From: Streptomyces albus subsp. albus
GTDB lineage: Bacteria > Actinomycetota > Actinomycetes > Streptomycetales > Streptomycetaceae
DNA: 64,000 nucleotides
Reading direction: 5' to 3'
NCBI RefSeq assembly: GCF_000725885.1
Contig: NZ_JODR01000030.1
Location: 1-64,000 of the forward strand
The translations under genes and the position numbers were made by a program. The notes beneath the pieces are model-generated. The model was not told where the DNA came from and did not search any database. It saw only the letters and a list, made by a program, of their open reading frames with translations. Shown here one piece after another: positions 51,374 through 59,965 of the stretch; position 1 is the first letter of the stretch; each line of letters begins with the position of its first letter.

Positions 51374-52738
51374 TCAGACGGCCGCCGGTGCGGGGCGCTG
51401 TTCGGGGGCGTGCCCGCGGGTGAGTCCGGCGAGCCCGGCGACGCAGGCCGCCGTGGTCAGCAGCAGGGCGACGTAGAAGCCGGTCACGGGCCATACGGAC
51501 CCGCCGCCCGCCGTCAGCAGTGCCTGGGCGACGAGGGGCGTGGTTCCGCCGATGAGGGTCGAACACAGCTGGTAGGAGAGCGAGATGCCGGTGTACCGGA
51601 CCCGGGAGGGGAAGGCCCGGGCGAGGAACCCGGCGAGGACGGCGTAGTACCCGGAGCCGCTGACGACGGCCAGTGCCGTGCCGCAGAGGACGAGGAGCGG
51701 CTGCGCGGTGTTCACGAGCAGGAACATGGGGACGGCGACGACGACGTTGGCCAGCAGGGAGCACACCATGAACCGGGTCTCGCCGACCCGTTCGGAGAGC
51801 AGGGCGGCGGCGGGTTGCCACAGGAACTGCACCGCGGAGACGCCCAGCAGCACGTACAGCATCGTCTGGCGGTCCATGTGCAGTTCGTTGGTGGTCCAGG
51901 AGAGCAGGAAGGTGTTGGTGAAGTAGGCGGAGGAGATGCCCATGACGGAGGCGCCGATGCCGAGCAGCACGGTCCGCCACGCGGTGCGCAGCACCTCGGC
52001 GACGGGGAGCTTCACCACCTCGCCGCCGCGCTTGACCCGCTCGAAGTCGTCGGACTCCTCGACCTTCAGCCGGATCAGCAGGCCGACCACGACCAGCAGC
52101 CCCGACAGCAGGAACGGCACCCGCCAGCCCCAGGAGGTGAACGCCGCGTCGTCGAGGCCGCCCGCGGCCAGGAAGACCAGCGTGGCCAGGATCGCCCCGG
52201 CGGGCGAGCCCTGCTGCACCAGCATCGCGAACAGGGAGCCCCGCCCCTTGGGGGCGCTCTCGGACGCCATCAGCACGGCGCCGCCCCATTCGCCGCCGAC
52301 GGCGACACCCTGTACGGCGCGCAGCAGGGCCAGCAGCAGTGGTGCGGCGAACCCGATCTGCGCGTGGGTGGGCAGCACGCCGACGAGGAAGGTGGCGATG
52401 CCCATCATCAGCAGGGTGGTGACCAGGGTGCCCTTGCGGCCCATCCGGTCGCCGAAGTGGCCGAAGACGATCCCGCCGAGCGGCCGGGCCAGGAAGCCGA
52501 CCCAGAAGGTCGCGAAGGAGGCGAGCACGCCCGCGGCGGGTGACACGTCGGGGAAGAAGAGCTTGCCGAAGACCAGCGCGGACGCCGTTCCGTAGATGTA
52601 GAAGTCGTACCACTCGATGGTGGTGCCGACGAACGAGGCCAGGCCGGCCCTGCGTGCCTGCTGCGAAGGGGGCCCGTCGGGGACGGGTCGCGGGACGTTC
52701 ACGGAGGGCCCGTCGGGAGCGGGCCGGGGGACGTTCAT
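51374..52738 (-). CDS. MFS transporter, metabolite:H+ symporter (MHS) family
   Basis: A 454-residue transporter, 12 helices. The first helix has the MHS sequence GTTIEWYDFYIYGTASALVF (about residues 38-57). The second pair has GGIVFGHFGDRMGRKGTLV (about 87-105), the family's G-D-R-x-G-R motif, and the middle ALLRAVQGVAVGGEWGGAVL. MHS proteins import organic acids, choline or similar metabolites. It lies 34 bp upstream of the amidohydrolase, so uptake and hydrolysis of one compound is likely. A divergent LysR gene follows the intergenic region. The N-terminus carries a 12-residue tandem repeat. Confidence 0.93.
   Translation of the reverse strand: MNVPRPAPDGPSVNVPRPVPDGPPSQQARRAGLASFVGTTIEWYDFYIYGTASALVFGKLFFPDVSPAAGVLASFATFWVGFLARPLGGIVFGHFGDRMGRKGTLVTTLLMMGIATFLVGVLPTHAQIGFAAPLLLALLRAVQGVAVGGEWGGAVLMASESAPKGRGSLFAMLVQQGSPAGAILATLVFLAAGGLDDAAFTSWGWRVPFLLSGLLVVVGLLIRLKVEESDDFERVKRGGEVVKLPVAEVLRTAWRTVLLGIGASVMGISSAYFTNTFLLSWTTNELHMDRQTMLYVLLGVSAVQFLWQPAAALLSERVGETRFMVCSLLANVVVAVPMFLLVNTAQPLLVLCGTALAVVSGSGYYAVLAGFLARAFPSRVRYTGISLSYQLCSTLIGGTTPLVAQALLTAGGGSVWPVTGFYVALLLTTAACVAGLAGLTRGHAPEQRPAPAAV
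52667..52738 (-). repeat. 36-bp tandem duplication at the MHS transporter start
   Basis: Codons 1-12 and 13-24 encode MNVPRPAPDGPS and VNVPRPVPDGPP, nearly identical. The second unit opens with GTG and is preceded by a run resembling the first unit's upstream sequence, so both copies could serve as start sites. It lengthens the cytoplasmic N-terminus only. Confidence 0.8.
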
Positions 52739-52865
52739 GGAGCCTCCGGCGGAGCGGCGCCCCGTGGAGGAGTCCGGACGGTGCGGAGACCGGTCGGGAG
52801 TCTCGGCCGAGCGTGCGGGGCGGTGAGCTGGACAGGCTCAGTTTGTTCCGCGCCACCCATACCGT

Positions 52866-52906
52866 CTAATACTTGATTGCTAAAGCACCCATGCCTTTGG
52901 GGCATG
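52866..52906. promoter_or_regulatory. LysR/MHS divergent control region
   Basis: This AT-richer stretch separates the two divergent genes. It holds the inverted repeat CATGCC-tttgg-GGCATG (52890-52906), close to the LysR ribosome site, and an upstream CTTGATTGCTAAAG element (52872-52885) with partial dyad symmetry. LysR proteins commonly bind such sites in the shared region. Which of the two is bound is not resolvable. Confidence 0.5.
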
Positions 52907-52925
52907 ACACGGAGGGGAGACCGCG

Positions 52926-53819
52926 GTGGAACTGCGGGTACTGCGCTACTTTCTCGCCGTCGCCGAGACCGGCTCGGTCACCGCCGCGTCCCGCCGCGTC
53001 CACATCGCCCAGCCGTCCCTCTCCCGGCAACTGAGCGCGCTGGAGAAGGACTTGGGCGTGCCGCTGTTCACGCGCCGTCCCGGCGCGCTGACCCTCAACG
53101 CCGCCGGACGCCGCTTCCTGCCCATCGCCGAGGACCTGCTGCGCCGCGCCGAACAGGCCGCCGAGACGATGGCCGCCGCCGGGCGCGGCGCGGAGGCGGC
53201 GTTCACCGTCGTCGCCGCCCCGGCCACGGTGGCCTGTCTGCTGGCGCCGTTCATGGCGTCCGGCGGCGCCGCCGGGCCCACACTCCACGACACCATCCAG
53301 GCGGAGCCGAGCAAGGTGTTCGACACCCTCATGCACAGCGACGCCGACCTCGGCGTCTCCACCACACCGCCGCCGCTGCCGCTGGAGTCGGCGTTCCTGG
53401 GACTCGTCCCGGTGCTCGCCCAGGTCCCGGCCGACCATCCCTGGGGCGGTCGCTGCGAGGTCACGCTGGCCGAACTCGTCACCGAGCCGCTGATCCTGAT
53501 GACCCGCTCCAACGCGGCCCGTACGGTCGTCGACGAGGCGGTCAGCCGGGCGGGACTCACCCCGGCCGGCGTCACCGAGACCGGTTCCTCGGCCTTCGCG
53601 CAGGCCCTCGCCGCGCGGGGCCGGGGAGTGTGCCTGGTGACGGACGACTCGCGCTTCGGCCTGACGGAACTGATCGTGCGCACGCCGGACGGCCCGCTGA
53701 CCGTCCCGCTGTACGCGGGCTGGGACGCCGTCCACTATGCCCGCACCGCCCTCCACGAGCTCGTCGACGGGCTGCGTGACCACTGCACCCGGCGCACCGA
53801 GACGCTCATCGGCCCGTGA
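52926..53819 (+). CDS. LysR family transcriptional regulator
   Basis: A 297-residue regulator. The N-terminal HTH (about residues 1-60) has LRYFLAVAETGSVTAASRRV and AQPSLSRQLSALEKDLG, as in the whole family. The C-terminal effector domain (about 90-290) has VTLAELVTEPLILMTRSN and AARTVVDEAVSRAG. The GTG at 52926 has GGAGGGGAG just upstream. Divergent from the MHS transporter/amidohydrolase pair and its likely activator, responding to the transported compound. Confidence 0.93.
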   Translation: MELRVLRYFLAVAETGSVTAASRRVHIAQPSLSRQLSALEKDLGVPLFTRRPGALTLNAAGRRFLPIAEDLLRRAEQAAETMAAAGRGAEAAFTVVAAPATVACLLAPFMASGGAAGPTLHDTIQAEPSKVFDTLMHSDADLGVSTTPPPLPLESAFLGLVPVLAQVPADHPWGGRCEVTLAELVTEPLILMTRSNAARTVVDEAVSRAGLTPAGVTETGSSAFAQALAARGRGVCLVTDDSRFGLTELIVRTPDGPLTVPLYAGWDAVHYARTALHELVDGLRDHCTRRTETLIGP

Positions 53820-53867
53820 CGCCGCCGCTATCGTCCCCGCGCCGTCCGGCGTGCGCCCCTCCGCCGG

Positions 53868-55121
53868 CTAGCGCGTCGCCCCGCGCACGGGGCTGAGCGG
53901 ATCGGGTGTGCGCCCTGTCCAGCGGTGCAGTACGGCGCGGCCGGTCTGCTTGGTGACGCCGTTCTCCTTGACGGTGCCGGACTCCGCCACGTAGTAGCGC
54001 CCGTCGCCCAGGGAGACCAGGCCGTACTCGCCGGGGCCCCGCCAGCCGCGCACGCCCGTGGCCCGGTCGTACAGGCCCTGCCGCGCGAGGGTGAGCAGCC
54101 GGCCGCGCTCCGGGCGGGGCTGGCCGCGCACCGGGCCGCGCACGGCGGGCTTCGTGCCGTCGACGGTGAAGAGGGAGTAGTTGGGGAAGCCCGGCTTCTT
54201 CCCCTCGTACACGGCCAGTTGCCAGTTGCGGGAGGCCGCGTCGTACTCCAGGTTCTGCACGCCGTAGGTGGTGTTGCCGGTGTACGCGAAGAACTTGCCG
54301 CGGGGGTGTGCCGGGCCGCTGGTGTGCGGCGCCGACTCGCTCAGTGGACGCTCGTACTTCGTCCACCGGCGCACGTCGTACTGGAGGAGCACCTGGTGGT
54401 CGTTGTCGGTGCGGGAGGTGTTGGCGTAGACGCCGTAGGCGACGGTCAGCAGGTGGGGGTCGCGCTCGCGTCCGCCGCGAGCGCCGAGGTCGGGTCCGAA
54501 GGCGACGCCGTCGATACCGCTGCACCCGTAGCGGTGGTCAGGTGTGTCGGCGGTGTCGCCGTCGAAGACGCCGTTGCCGTCCATGTCGGCGGTGTAGTCC
54601 TCGACGACCTCCTTGAGGTAGACCGTCGAGACGATGTCGCTGGTCTGGGCGTCGATGCCCATGCGGTCGATGCGGTCGGCGTCGAAGACCGCGATGTAGA
54701 AGGACTCGGCGTCCTTGTACTCCAGGGAGCCGTAGATCCTGCCGTCCCGTTCGTTGAAGTCGAGATCGCCCAGGTGGCCGGTGAATCCGGTGACGGAGCC
54801 GACCGGGTTGCCGCGCAGATCCGTCTTGACCAGGAGATTGGTGAAGGAGAAGTACATGTAGCCGCGCTTGCGGTCCAGCGCCATGCCCTGGATGTGTCCC
54901 GAGTCCCACGCCCCGCCGTCGACGACGGCCGGCAGCCGTTCCCCGCCGCGGGCCGTCGCCCCGCCCTGGGCAACCGCCCCGGCGGCGGACGCGGTCCACG
55001 GTGTCAGCGCCGACCCCAGCAGTGCGGTCACCAGGGCGGTGCCCGCGAGCGCGGTGGCCCGTGCGCCGGCCCTCCGCCGGGGCGCCTCGTCCCGTACGGT
55101 CGTCTTCTTCCGCCTTCTCAT
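53868..55121 (-). CDS. Secreted beta-propeller-like protein of unknown function
   Basis: A 417-residue exported protein. The signal peptide (about residues 1-45) has a long basic start and ends near ASAAGA. The mature part begins GERLPAVVDGGAWDSGHIQG and has repeated blades suggestive of a propeller: GYMYFSFTNLLVKTDLRGNP, GRIYGSLEYKDAESFYIAVF, ADMDGNGVFDGDTADTPDHR (an acidic calcium-like loop) and NTTYGVQNLEYDAASRNWQL. No catalytic motif recognised. The ATG at 55121 is chosen for the signal peptide; the upstream open frame is shadow. Converges with the LysR gene. Confidence 0.82.
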   Translation of the reverse strand: MRRRKKTTVRDEAPRRRAGARATALAGTALVTALLGSALTPWTASAAGAVAQGGATARGGERLPAVVDGGAWDSGHIQGMALDRKRGYMYFSFTNLLVKTDLRGNPVGSVTGFTGHLGDLDFNERDGRIYGSLEYKDAESFYIAVFDADRIDRMGIDAQTSDIVSTVYLKEVVEDYTADMDGNGVFDGDTADTPDHRYGCSGIDGVAFGPDLGARGGRERDPHLLTVAYGVYANTSRTDNDHQVLLQYDVRRWTKYERPLSESAPHTSGPAHPRGKFFAYTGNTTYGVQNLEYDAASRNWQLAVYEGKKPGFPNYSLFTVDGTKPAVRGPVRGQPRPERGRLLTLARQGLYDRATGVRGWRGPGEYGLVSLGDGRYYVAESGTVKENGVTKQTGRAVLHRWTGRTPDPLSPVRGATR

Positions 55122-55376
55122 CCCGTCCCGCCCTTCCCCGGCTTCCCGAACGACCGCCGCCCCGGCCGCCTCGTGCGGGAATGCCCTCCCGCACCGGGCG
55201 GACCACTGACCGGCTGCGACACCAGCGGTCATTCTGAGCCCCTGCCGTGAACACAGGGAAGGCTTGCGGCGACGGGAAAACGACGACCGGGTGCCGCCTC
55301 CGCCCGCCTCCCCGCACCGACAGGCGACCCGCACCCTGACGGGGCTCACGGCCTCATGGCTCGCAGCACCAGGGGT

Positions 55377-55548
55377 TCAGGGGCGGCGCTCACGGAGGTC
55401 TCCCGCTCTCACCCGGTCAAAGGCACGTTCGGCGACGGCCGGTTCGTCCCACTCGGCCCGCATCGGCCAACCGCTTGGCCAGTTGTTCCGAGCCGCCCAG
55501 TTCCGCACGGCGCGTGGTGATCCGTTCCAGCAGCTCGGGCTCCAGCAT
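55377..55548 (-). pseudogene. Degraded fragment of a small actinobacterial coiled-coil protein
   Basis: Two minus-strand frames together read LEPELLERITTRRAELGG, SEQLAKRLADA, then after a one-base shift MRAEWDEPAVAERAFDRV, ending DLRERRP and a stop. This resembles the N-terminal coiled region of a hypothetical Streptomyces protein family whose C-terminal half is missing here. The frames change near 55465. Best read as gene debris, consistent with the other remnants downstream. Confidence 0.45.
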
Positions 55549-55730
55549 GCACCCGGCCGGCAGAGGACCTGCCGGGTGCAGCGGACAAGCAACGGACGGT
55601 CAGCTCCCCCTCACCCGGCACGGCCATGGAGAGCCGCACAGTGCCCGACGCCTCGCCGGCACAGGGGCCAGGCTCCCCGAGACACCCGCCGAGGTGGCCG
55701 GCCTCTCCCGTATCCGTACGACGGGTGCGA

Positions 55731-56306
55731 TCACTGGCCCACTCTGCCGTCGATCCGCTCGCGATGGAGGTCGGCGTGGCCGCAGTGTCGCGCGTACTCA
55801 GCGATCTGCGCCACCAGGATCTCGCGCAGCGGCGCCTCCCCGGTCCGCGTGCCGAGGTCGGCGAAGCCGGCGATGAAACGGTCGGTCACCTCGCTCTCGG
55901 CCCGCCACCGCCGCCAGGCATCCTCCACGACCGCCGGGTCGGCGACCGCTCCGTTCCAGTCGCCGTCACGGTCTTCGGGTGTGCGGTAGATCCTGGGCGA
56001 GTCCTCGCCGGCCATCCGGCGGAAGTGCCGTTCGTCCTCGGCCATGTGCCGTACCAGCCCGAGCAGGGACATCGTGGACGGCGGTACGGAGCGCCGGGCC
56101 ATCTGCTCGGCGTCCAGGCCCGCACACTTCATCTCGATGGTCAGGCGGAAGTAGCGCAGACTCTCCCGCAGAGAGCCCAGCTCGTCGACCGTCTCGACGT
56201 CCGTCTCGCGCGGGTCGTCATCCGGATCGACCCACATGTCGGGGTAGACGGTGGACGGGGTCCACCGTGTCACTGCCGCTTCGTTGTCGCGCTCGCCTGA
56301 GTCCAT
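55731..56306 (-). CDS. DinB/DUF664 family protein
   Basis: A 191-residue four-helix-bundle protein of the DinB/DUF664 group. Metal-ligand histidines are in LLGLVRHMAEDERHFRRMAG (about residues 80-99) and a later AEYARHCGHADLHRERIDG (about 168-186). It starts MDSGERDNEAAVTRWTPS. Related proteins are bacillithiol/mycothiol S-transferase-like and act on thiol adducts. The ATG at 56306 has no strong SD. It stands between gene fragments and has no obvious operon. Confidence 0.85.
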   Translation of the reverse strand: MDSGERDNEAAVTRWTPSTVYPDMWVDPDDDPRETDVETVDELGSLRESLRYFRLTIEMKCAGLDAEQMARRSVPPSTMSLLGLVRHMAEDERHFRRMAGEDSPRIYRTPEDRDGDWNGAVADPAVVEDAWRRWRAESEVTDRFIAGFADLGTRTGEAPLREILVAQIAEYARHCGHADLHRERIDGRVGQ

Positions 56307-56451
56307 GGCCGCATCGTGGTGCGCATCGGCGCCGTCCGCTACCGAATATGGCCGCCTCACGCCACCGGGAGAACCGATTCGCAGGCACCAGCGTGCGTAC
56401 CCCTACAGGCCGGCACACCAGCTTTTTTGGCCTGCGACTTCAAGTCGGCGG

Positions 56452-56583
56452 CAGCTCAGTGAACCGCACAGTGCGGTCACGGGCATCTCGCAGCGCATGC
56501 TCACCCTGACGCTGCGGCAGCCCGAACGCCACGAGCTGGTGCCCCGGACCGTGCACCCCTGTGTGCCATCACGCACCGGCGGC
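56452..56583 (+). pseudogene. Remnant of an HxlR family transcriptional regulator
   Basis: A plus-strand frame encodes GISQRMLTLTLRQPERHELV followed by PRTVHPCVPSR, which matches the recognition helix and wing of HxlR regulators (GISQRMLTLTLRQLERDGLV, RTVHPTVPPR). Only this central third is present. It lacks an intact start and the conserved YELT end, having been replaced by Gly-rich sequence, so it is a fossil. The surrounding sequence has no other part of the gene. Confidence 0.65.
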
Positions 56584-56734
56584 GGAGGCCGGGGCGGACA
56601 GCGGGAGCACCTTTCGTTCGCTCAGCCGCCGCCCGGCCTCGACCACCACGGTCGAGGCCGCGCCCAGCGGCTTCGTCGAACGCACGAGGGCGCGGACCGC
56701 CCGGGGTGGGGCAGCCCGCGCCGTGGCGTGACGT
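56584..56734 (-). other. Possible decayed coding sequence next to the operon end
   Basis: A minus frame from the methyltransferase stop reads RALVRSTKPLGAAS, then TVVVEAGRRLSERKV and LPLSAPASAAGA before a stop near 56569. It has natural-looking composition but no start codon or recognised family, and may be another fragment. Confidence 0.3.
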
Positions 56735-57472
56735 TCACTTGCGGCAACGCAGCATGATCAGCGGTGGGTTGGCGGCGAAGTCGTCCCAGAAGCCGGCGCC
56801 GAACGGGTGCGCCGCGGGCGCGGGCACCTGGAGCGGCACCCAGGTCACCTCGTCGAAACCGGCCGCTTTGAGGCACCGTTCGTAGACGGGGCGCAGCGGG
56901 TAGTTGGTGTCGAAGGCGACGGGCGGGTCGAGGAGCGCCTCGATGTGGACGCGCGGGCCGACGGGGGTGGTCCCGCACGGTGTGTAGGTGAAGCCGTACT
57001 TGGCCGTGTCCGGACCGTCGAAGCGGAAGTCGGGGTTCTGGGTGAGGGCGAGGAGTTCGCCGCCGGGCGCCAGAGACCGGTGGATGCCGTGGCACATCCG
57101 GGCGAGGGTCTCCTCGTCGTCGGCGTAGTTGAGGAGGTACACGGCGGTCGCGACGTCGAAGGGCCGTTCCGGCTCGGGGAGGGCACCGGCGTCCAGAACG
57201 TCGTACCGGATGCCCAGCGGTTCGCGTTCCTCGATGGCGCGGGCGGCGGTCACCATCTCGCGGGAGATGTCGACGCCGAGCACGTCCCCGGCGCCCAGCC
57301 GTCTGGCCTGGCGCGTGTAGAAACCGGTGCCGCATGCCAGGTCCAGCACCGACCGGCCGCCGAGCCGCCCCAGCATGCCGGTGAAACCGGGGATCTCCAC
57401 GTACCGGGCCAGCGGGAGGGTCTTGACGCCCTCGTAGGTCTCCCCGATGTCGTCGTACTGTTGCCGGGCCAT
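56735..57472 (-). CDS. SAM-dependent methyltransferase (ToxA-like)
   Basis: A 245-residue class I methyltransferase. Motif I is VLDLACGTGFYTRQARRLGA (about residues 42-61), followed by VLGVDISREMVTAARA, YDVLDAGALPEPE, and VATAVYLLNYADDEETLARM. LAPGGELLALTQNPDF is the last strand. ATG at 57472, one base after the flavodoxin stop, with GGAAGGA upstream; the final gene of the operon. In Burkholderia glumae ToxA methylates the azapteridine core in the last steps of toxoflavin formation; length and context match. Substrate specificity (N1, N6 or N8) cannot be read. Confidence 0.9.
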   Translation of the reverse strand: MARQQYDDIGETYEGVKTLPLARYVEIPGFTGMLGRLGGRSVLDLACGTGFYTRQARRLGAGDVLGVDISREMVTAARAIEEREPLGIRYDVLDAGALPEPERPFDVATAVYLLNYADDEETLARMCHGIHRSLAPGGELLALTQNPDFRFDGPDTAKYGFTYTPCGTTPVGPRVHIEALLDPPVAFDTNYPLRPVYERCLKAAGFDEVTWVPLQVPAPAAHPFGAGFWDDFAANPPLIMLRCRK

Positions 57473-57473
57473 G

Positions 57474-58838
57474 TCACCGTCCTTCCAGGGACGTCGTTGT
57501 CGTGTGCGGTCCGCTCGTGCGGCCTGCGCCGGCCGGTGCCGCGGGGGTGCGGGCCGGCAGCGGGCTCGTCGGCCCGATGTCCGGGACGGTGCGCCGCAGC
57601 CGGTCCCCGGCCAGGGCTGTCCGCCGGCCCTGGTGCCGTACCGCGAGCAGCGCCTCCGGTGACGGGCGCTCCCCCGCGGAGAGGGGGTGGGCGACGCCGT
57701 AGGGGTTGCCGCCCGCCGCGAAGGAGGCGGGGTCCGTGTAGCCGGGCGGAACGACGACGGCGCCGCAGTGGAAGAGGACGTGGTGGAACGCCAGCAGCGC
57801 GGACTCGCTCCCGGCGTGCGGGTGCGGTGTGACGGTGAACGCGCTCGCGGCCTTGCCCCACAGCGGCCGGCCCGCACCGGTCCGGGCGAGTGACTGTGCG
57901 TGGGCCAGCAGCGGTGCCGAGAGCGTGCCCAGCCGGGAGGGGGCGCCGAAGATGACGGCGTCCGCCCATGCGAGGTCCTCGGTGGTGACCACCGGCGGTC
58001 TGGGAGCGCCCCAGCCCGCTGTGCCTCTTTCCCGGTGCCGCTGCCCGTTCTGTGCGCCGTCCGCCGGCGGGCCGCCGGCGGACGGGTCGGGCACCCGGCG
58101 GAGCCGCACCTGTGCTCCGGTGTCCCGGGCCCCGGCGGCGCACTCCTGGGCGAGGGTCCGCACGGCGGTTCCTGCCGCGTGGTGGACGACCGTCACCCGC
58201 GTCGGCCGGGCCATGACGGAGGGGAGGACGGGCGTGGGTCTGCCCGTGATCCTCGCGAGTCTGTGCCCGAGCGCCCGGGCGTTCCCCAGTTCGGCGGGCC
58301 CGGGCGGGCTGCCCCGCCGGTAGGCCGCGGACAGACCGTACGGGTTGCGGCCGGTGCCCGGGCGGTCGTCGTCCGCCGGTTCGGCACCCAGCACCCACGA
58401 ACCCCAGTGGTAGGCGGTCTGGTACAGGCTCAGCAAAGTGGCCTCACGGCCTCCGTAGGAGCATTCGGCGGAGGTCATGCCGGTCACCACCCGGTCGGTC
58501 AGCATGCCTTTCGCCCACAGCCGGGCCGTGGAGTCCAGGAACGCCTTGAAGGGGGCGGAGACGTTCCCGAAGTAGGTGGGGGTCGCCAGCACGAGCCCGT
58601 CGGCCCACAGCACGTCCTCGGGCGCGGCGACCGGGTGCGAGGGTTCGGCCGGTAGCGTCGGTCCCGGCCGGAAAGGGTCCTCCATGGTGTCGGCGACCCG
58701 CAGCAGCCGTACCGTCGCCCCGGCCCGCCCCGCGCCCTCGGCGGCAGCCGCGGCGAGGCGGCACATCGTGCCCCTGCGGCTGTGGTAGACGACCGCGATC
58801 CTGGGCCGGGTCCGGCGGTCCGCCGGCCGGCCGCTCAC
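57474..58838 (-). CDS. Tandem flavodoxin/WrbA-like fusion protein
   Basis: A 454-residue protein made of two flavodoxin-like domains. The first (about residues 12-205) starts RIAVVYHSRRGTMCRLAAAA, the FMN phosphate loop, and has GLVLATPTYFGNVSAPFKAF and NPYGLSAAYRRG. The second (about 210-420) starts RVTVVHHAAGTAVRTLAQEC, has AVIFGAPSRLGTLSAPLLAH and NPYGVAHPLSAGE. The second phosphate loop lacks the usual serine/threonine cluster, so FMN binding there may be weaker. WrbA-type proteins are NAD(P)H:quinone oxidoreductases. The GTG at 58838 overlaps the RibD-like stop in GTGA. It has no counterpart among the five core Tox proteins; a redox or N-N bond step is a reasonable guess. Confidence 0.88.
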   Translation of the reverse strand: MSGRPADRRTRPRIAVVYHSRRGTMCRLAAAAAEGAGRAGATVRLLRVADTMEDPFRPGPTLPAEPSHPVAAPEDVLWADGLVLATPTYFGNVSAPFKAFLDSTARLWAKGMLTDRVVTGMTSAECSYGGREATLLSLYQTAYHWGSWVLGAEPADDDRPGTGRNPYGLSAAYRRGSPPGPAELGNARALGHRLARITGRPTPVLPSVMARPTRVTVVHHAAGTAVRTLAQECAAGARDTGAQVRLRRVPDPSAGGPPADGAQNGQRHRERGTAGWGAPRPPVVTTEDLAWADAVIFGAPSRLGTLSAPLLAHAQSLARTGAGRPLWGKAASAFTVTPHPHAGSESALLAFHHVLFHCGAVVVPPGYTDPASFAAGGNPYGVAHPLSAGERPSPEALLAVRHQGRRTALAGDRLRRTVPDIGPTSPLPARTPAAPAGAGRTSGPHTTTTSLEGR

Positions 58839-59965
58839 CGGGGGCCCGCCGCCGGGCCGTGCGGCGCGCGCAGCACCAGGCGTATGTCCTCGCCGACCCT
58901 GCGCACCTCCCCCGTCTCGAACCGCCGGCCTTCCGCGAGGTTCTTGACCCCGAAGTCCTCCAGCACGGGGCGGCCCCGCGAGCCCAGCAGCATGGGTGCC
59001 AGATAGGCGACCACCCGGTCCAGCAGTCCCCGTGCGACGAACGCGCTCGCCAGCCGGGCGCCGCCCTCCAGCAGGACCGAGCGCAGCCCTCTGCGGTACA
59101 GCTCGTCCAGCAGCGCCGCCACGTCGATCCCGTGCCCGTCGGCGGGGAGCGCCAGCACCTCGTGGCCGTGCGGCAGTCGGGGCCGGTGGGCGTCCTCGGC
59201 CACGACGAGGAGGGTCGGTGCGGCGTCGTCCAGTACGCGTGCCCCGGGGTCGATGCCGCCGGTGCGGTCGACGACCACGCGCAGCGGCGGGGTGCCCGGC
59301 ACGTCGTGGCGCAGGCCGAGGTGGGGATCGTCGGCGCGCAGCGTTCCGGTTCCGACGAGGACCGCGTCGTGGGCGGCCCGCAGCTCGTGCGCGTCCTGCC
59401 GGGCCGCGGCGCCGGTTATCCAGCGGGAACTGCCGTCGGCAGCCGCTGTCCGCCCGTCCAGCGTGCTGCCGAACTTCCAGGTGACGCAGGGCCTTCGGCG
59501 TCTGACGGCCGTCAGCCACAGTTCGTTGACGTGCTCGCCCAGCTCCCGCAGCACCCCGCCGGCCACCTGTACCCCGGCGCGCCGTAACCGTTCGGCGCCA
59601 CCCGTGCCCTCGGGGGTGGGGTCGTCCACGGCGTAGACGACGCGGGTCACTCCCGCCTCCAGCAGGGCGTCGGCGCAGGGGCCCGTGCGTCCCTGGTGGG
59701 CGCAGGGCTCCAGGGTGACGACCGCGGTGGCGCCGCGCGCCGACGGGCCGGCGGCCTTGAGCGCCTCGACCTCGGCGTGGGGGTGTCCTGCGCCCAGGTG
59801 GTGGCCCTCTGCGACGGGGGCGCCGTCCTCGCCGAGCAGTACGCAGCCGACGACGGGGTTGGGGCTGGTGCTGCCCAGCGCGGTGGCGGCGAGGCGGGCC
59901 GCCCGGCGCATGGCGTGCAGTTCGGCGGGCGACGCGGATCCGGGCCGCTGTCCGGGGGAGCTCAT
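58835..59965 (-). CDS. ribD: RibD-like deaminase/reductase (ToxE-like)
   Basis: A 376-residue bifunctional protein. The cytidine-deaminase-like zinc domain (residues 1-150) has SPNPVVGCVLLGEDG, HAE at 63-65, and PCAHQGRTGPC at 87-97 with the two ligand cysteines. The C-terminal reductase domain (about 155-370) has VTWKFGSTLDGRTAAADGSS, WITGAAARQDAHELRAAHDA, VLVGTGTLRADDPHLGLR and LLEGGARLASAFVARGLLD. RibD deaminates and reduces the pyrimidine product of GTP cyclohydrolase II. In the tox operon ToxE has the equivalent deaminase role. Symbol denotes family only: the context suggests secondary metabolism, not vitamin supply. Overlaps both neighbours by 4 bp. Confidence 0.9.
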   Translation of the reverse strand: MSSPGQRPGSASPAELHAMRRAARLAATALGSTSPNPVVGCVLLGEDGAPVAEGHHLGAGHPHAEVEALKAAGPSARGATAVVTLEPCAHQGRTGPCADALLEAGVTRVVYAVDDPTPEGTGGAERLRRAGVQVAGGVLRELGEHVNELWLTAVRRRRPCVTWKFGSTLDGRTAAADGSSRWITGAAARQDAHELRAAHDAVLVGTGTLRADDPHLGLRHDVPGTPPLRVVVDRTGGIDPGARVLDDAAPTLLVVAEDAHRPRLPHGHEVLALPADGHGIDVAALLDELYRRGLRSVLLEGGARLASAFVARGLLDRVVAYLAPMLLGSRGRPVLEDFGVKNLAEGRRFETGEVRRVGEDIRLVLRAPHGPAAGPR

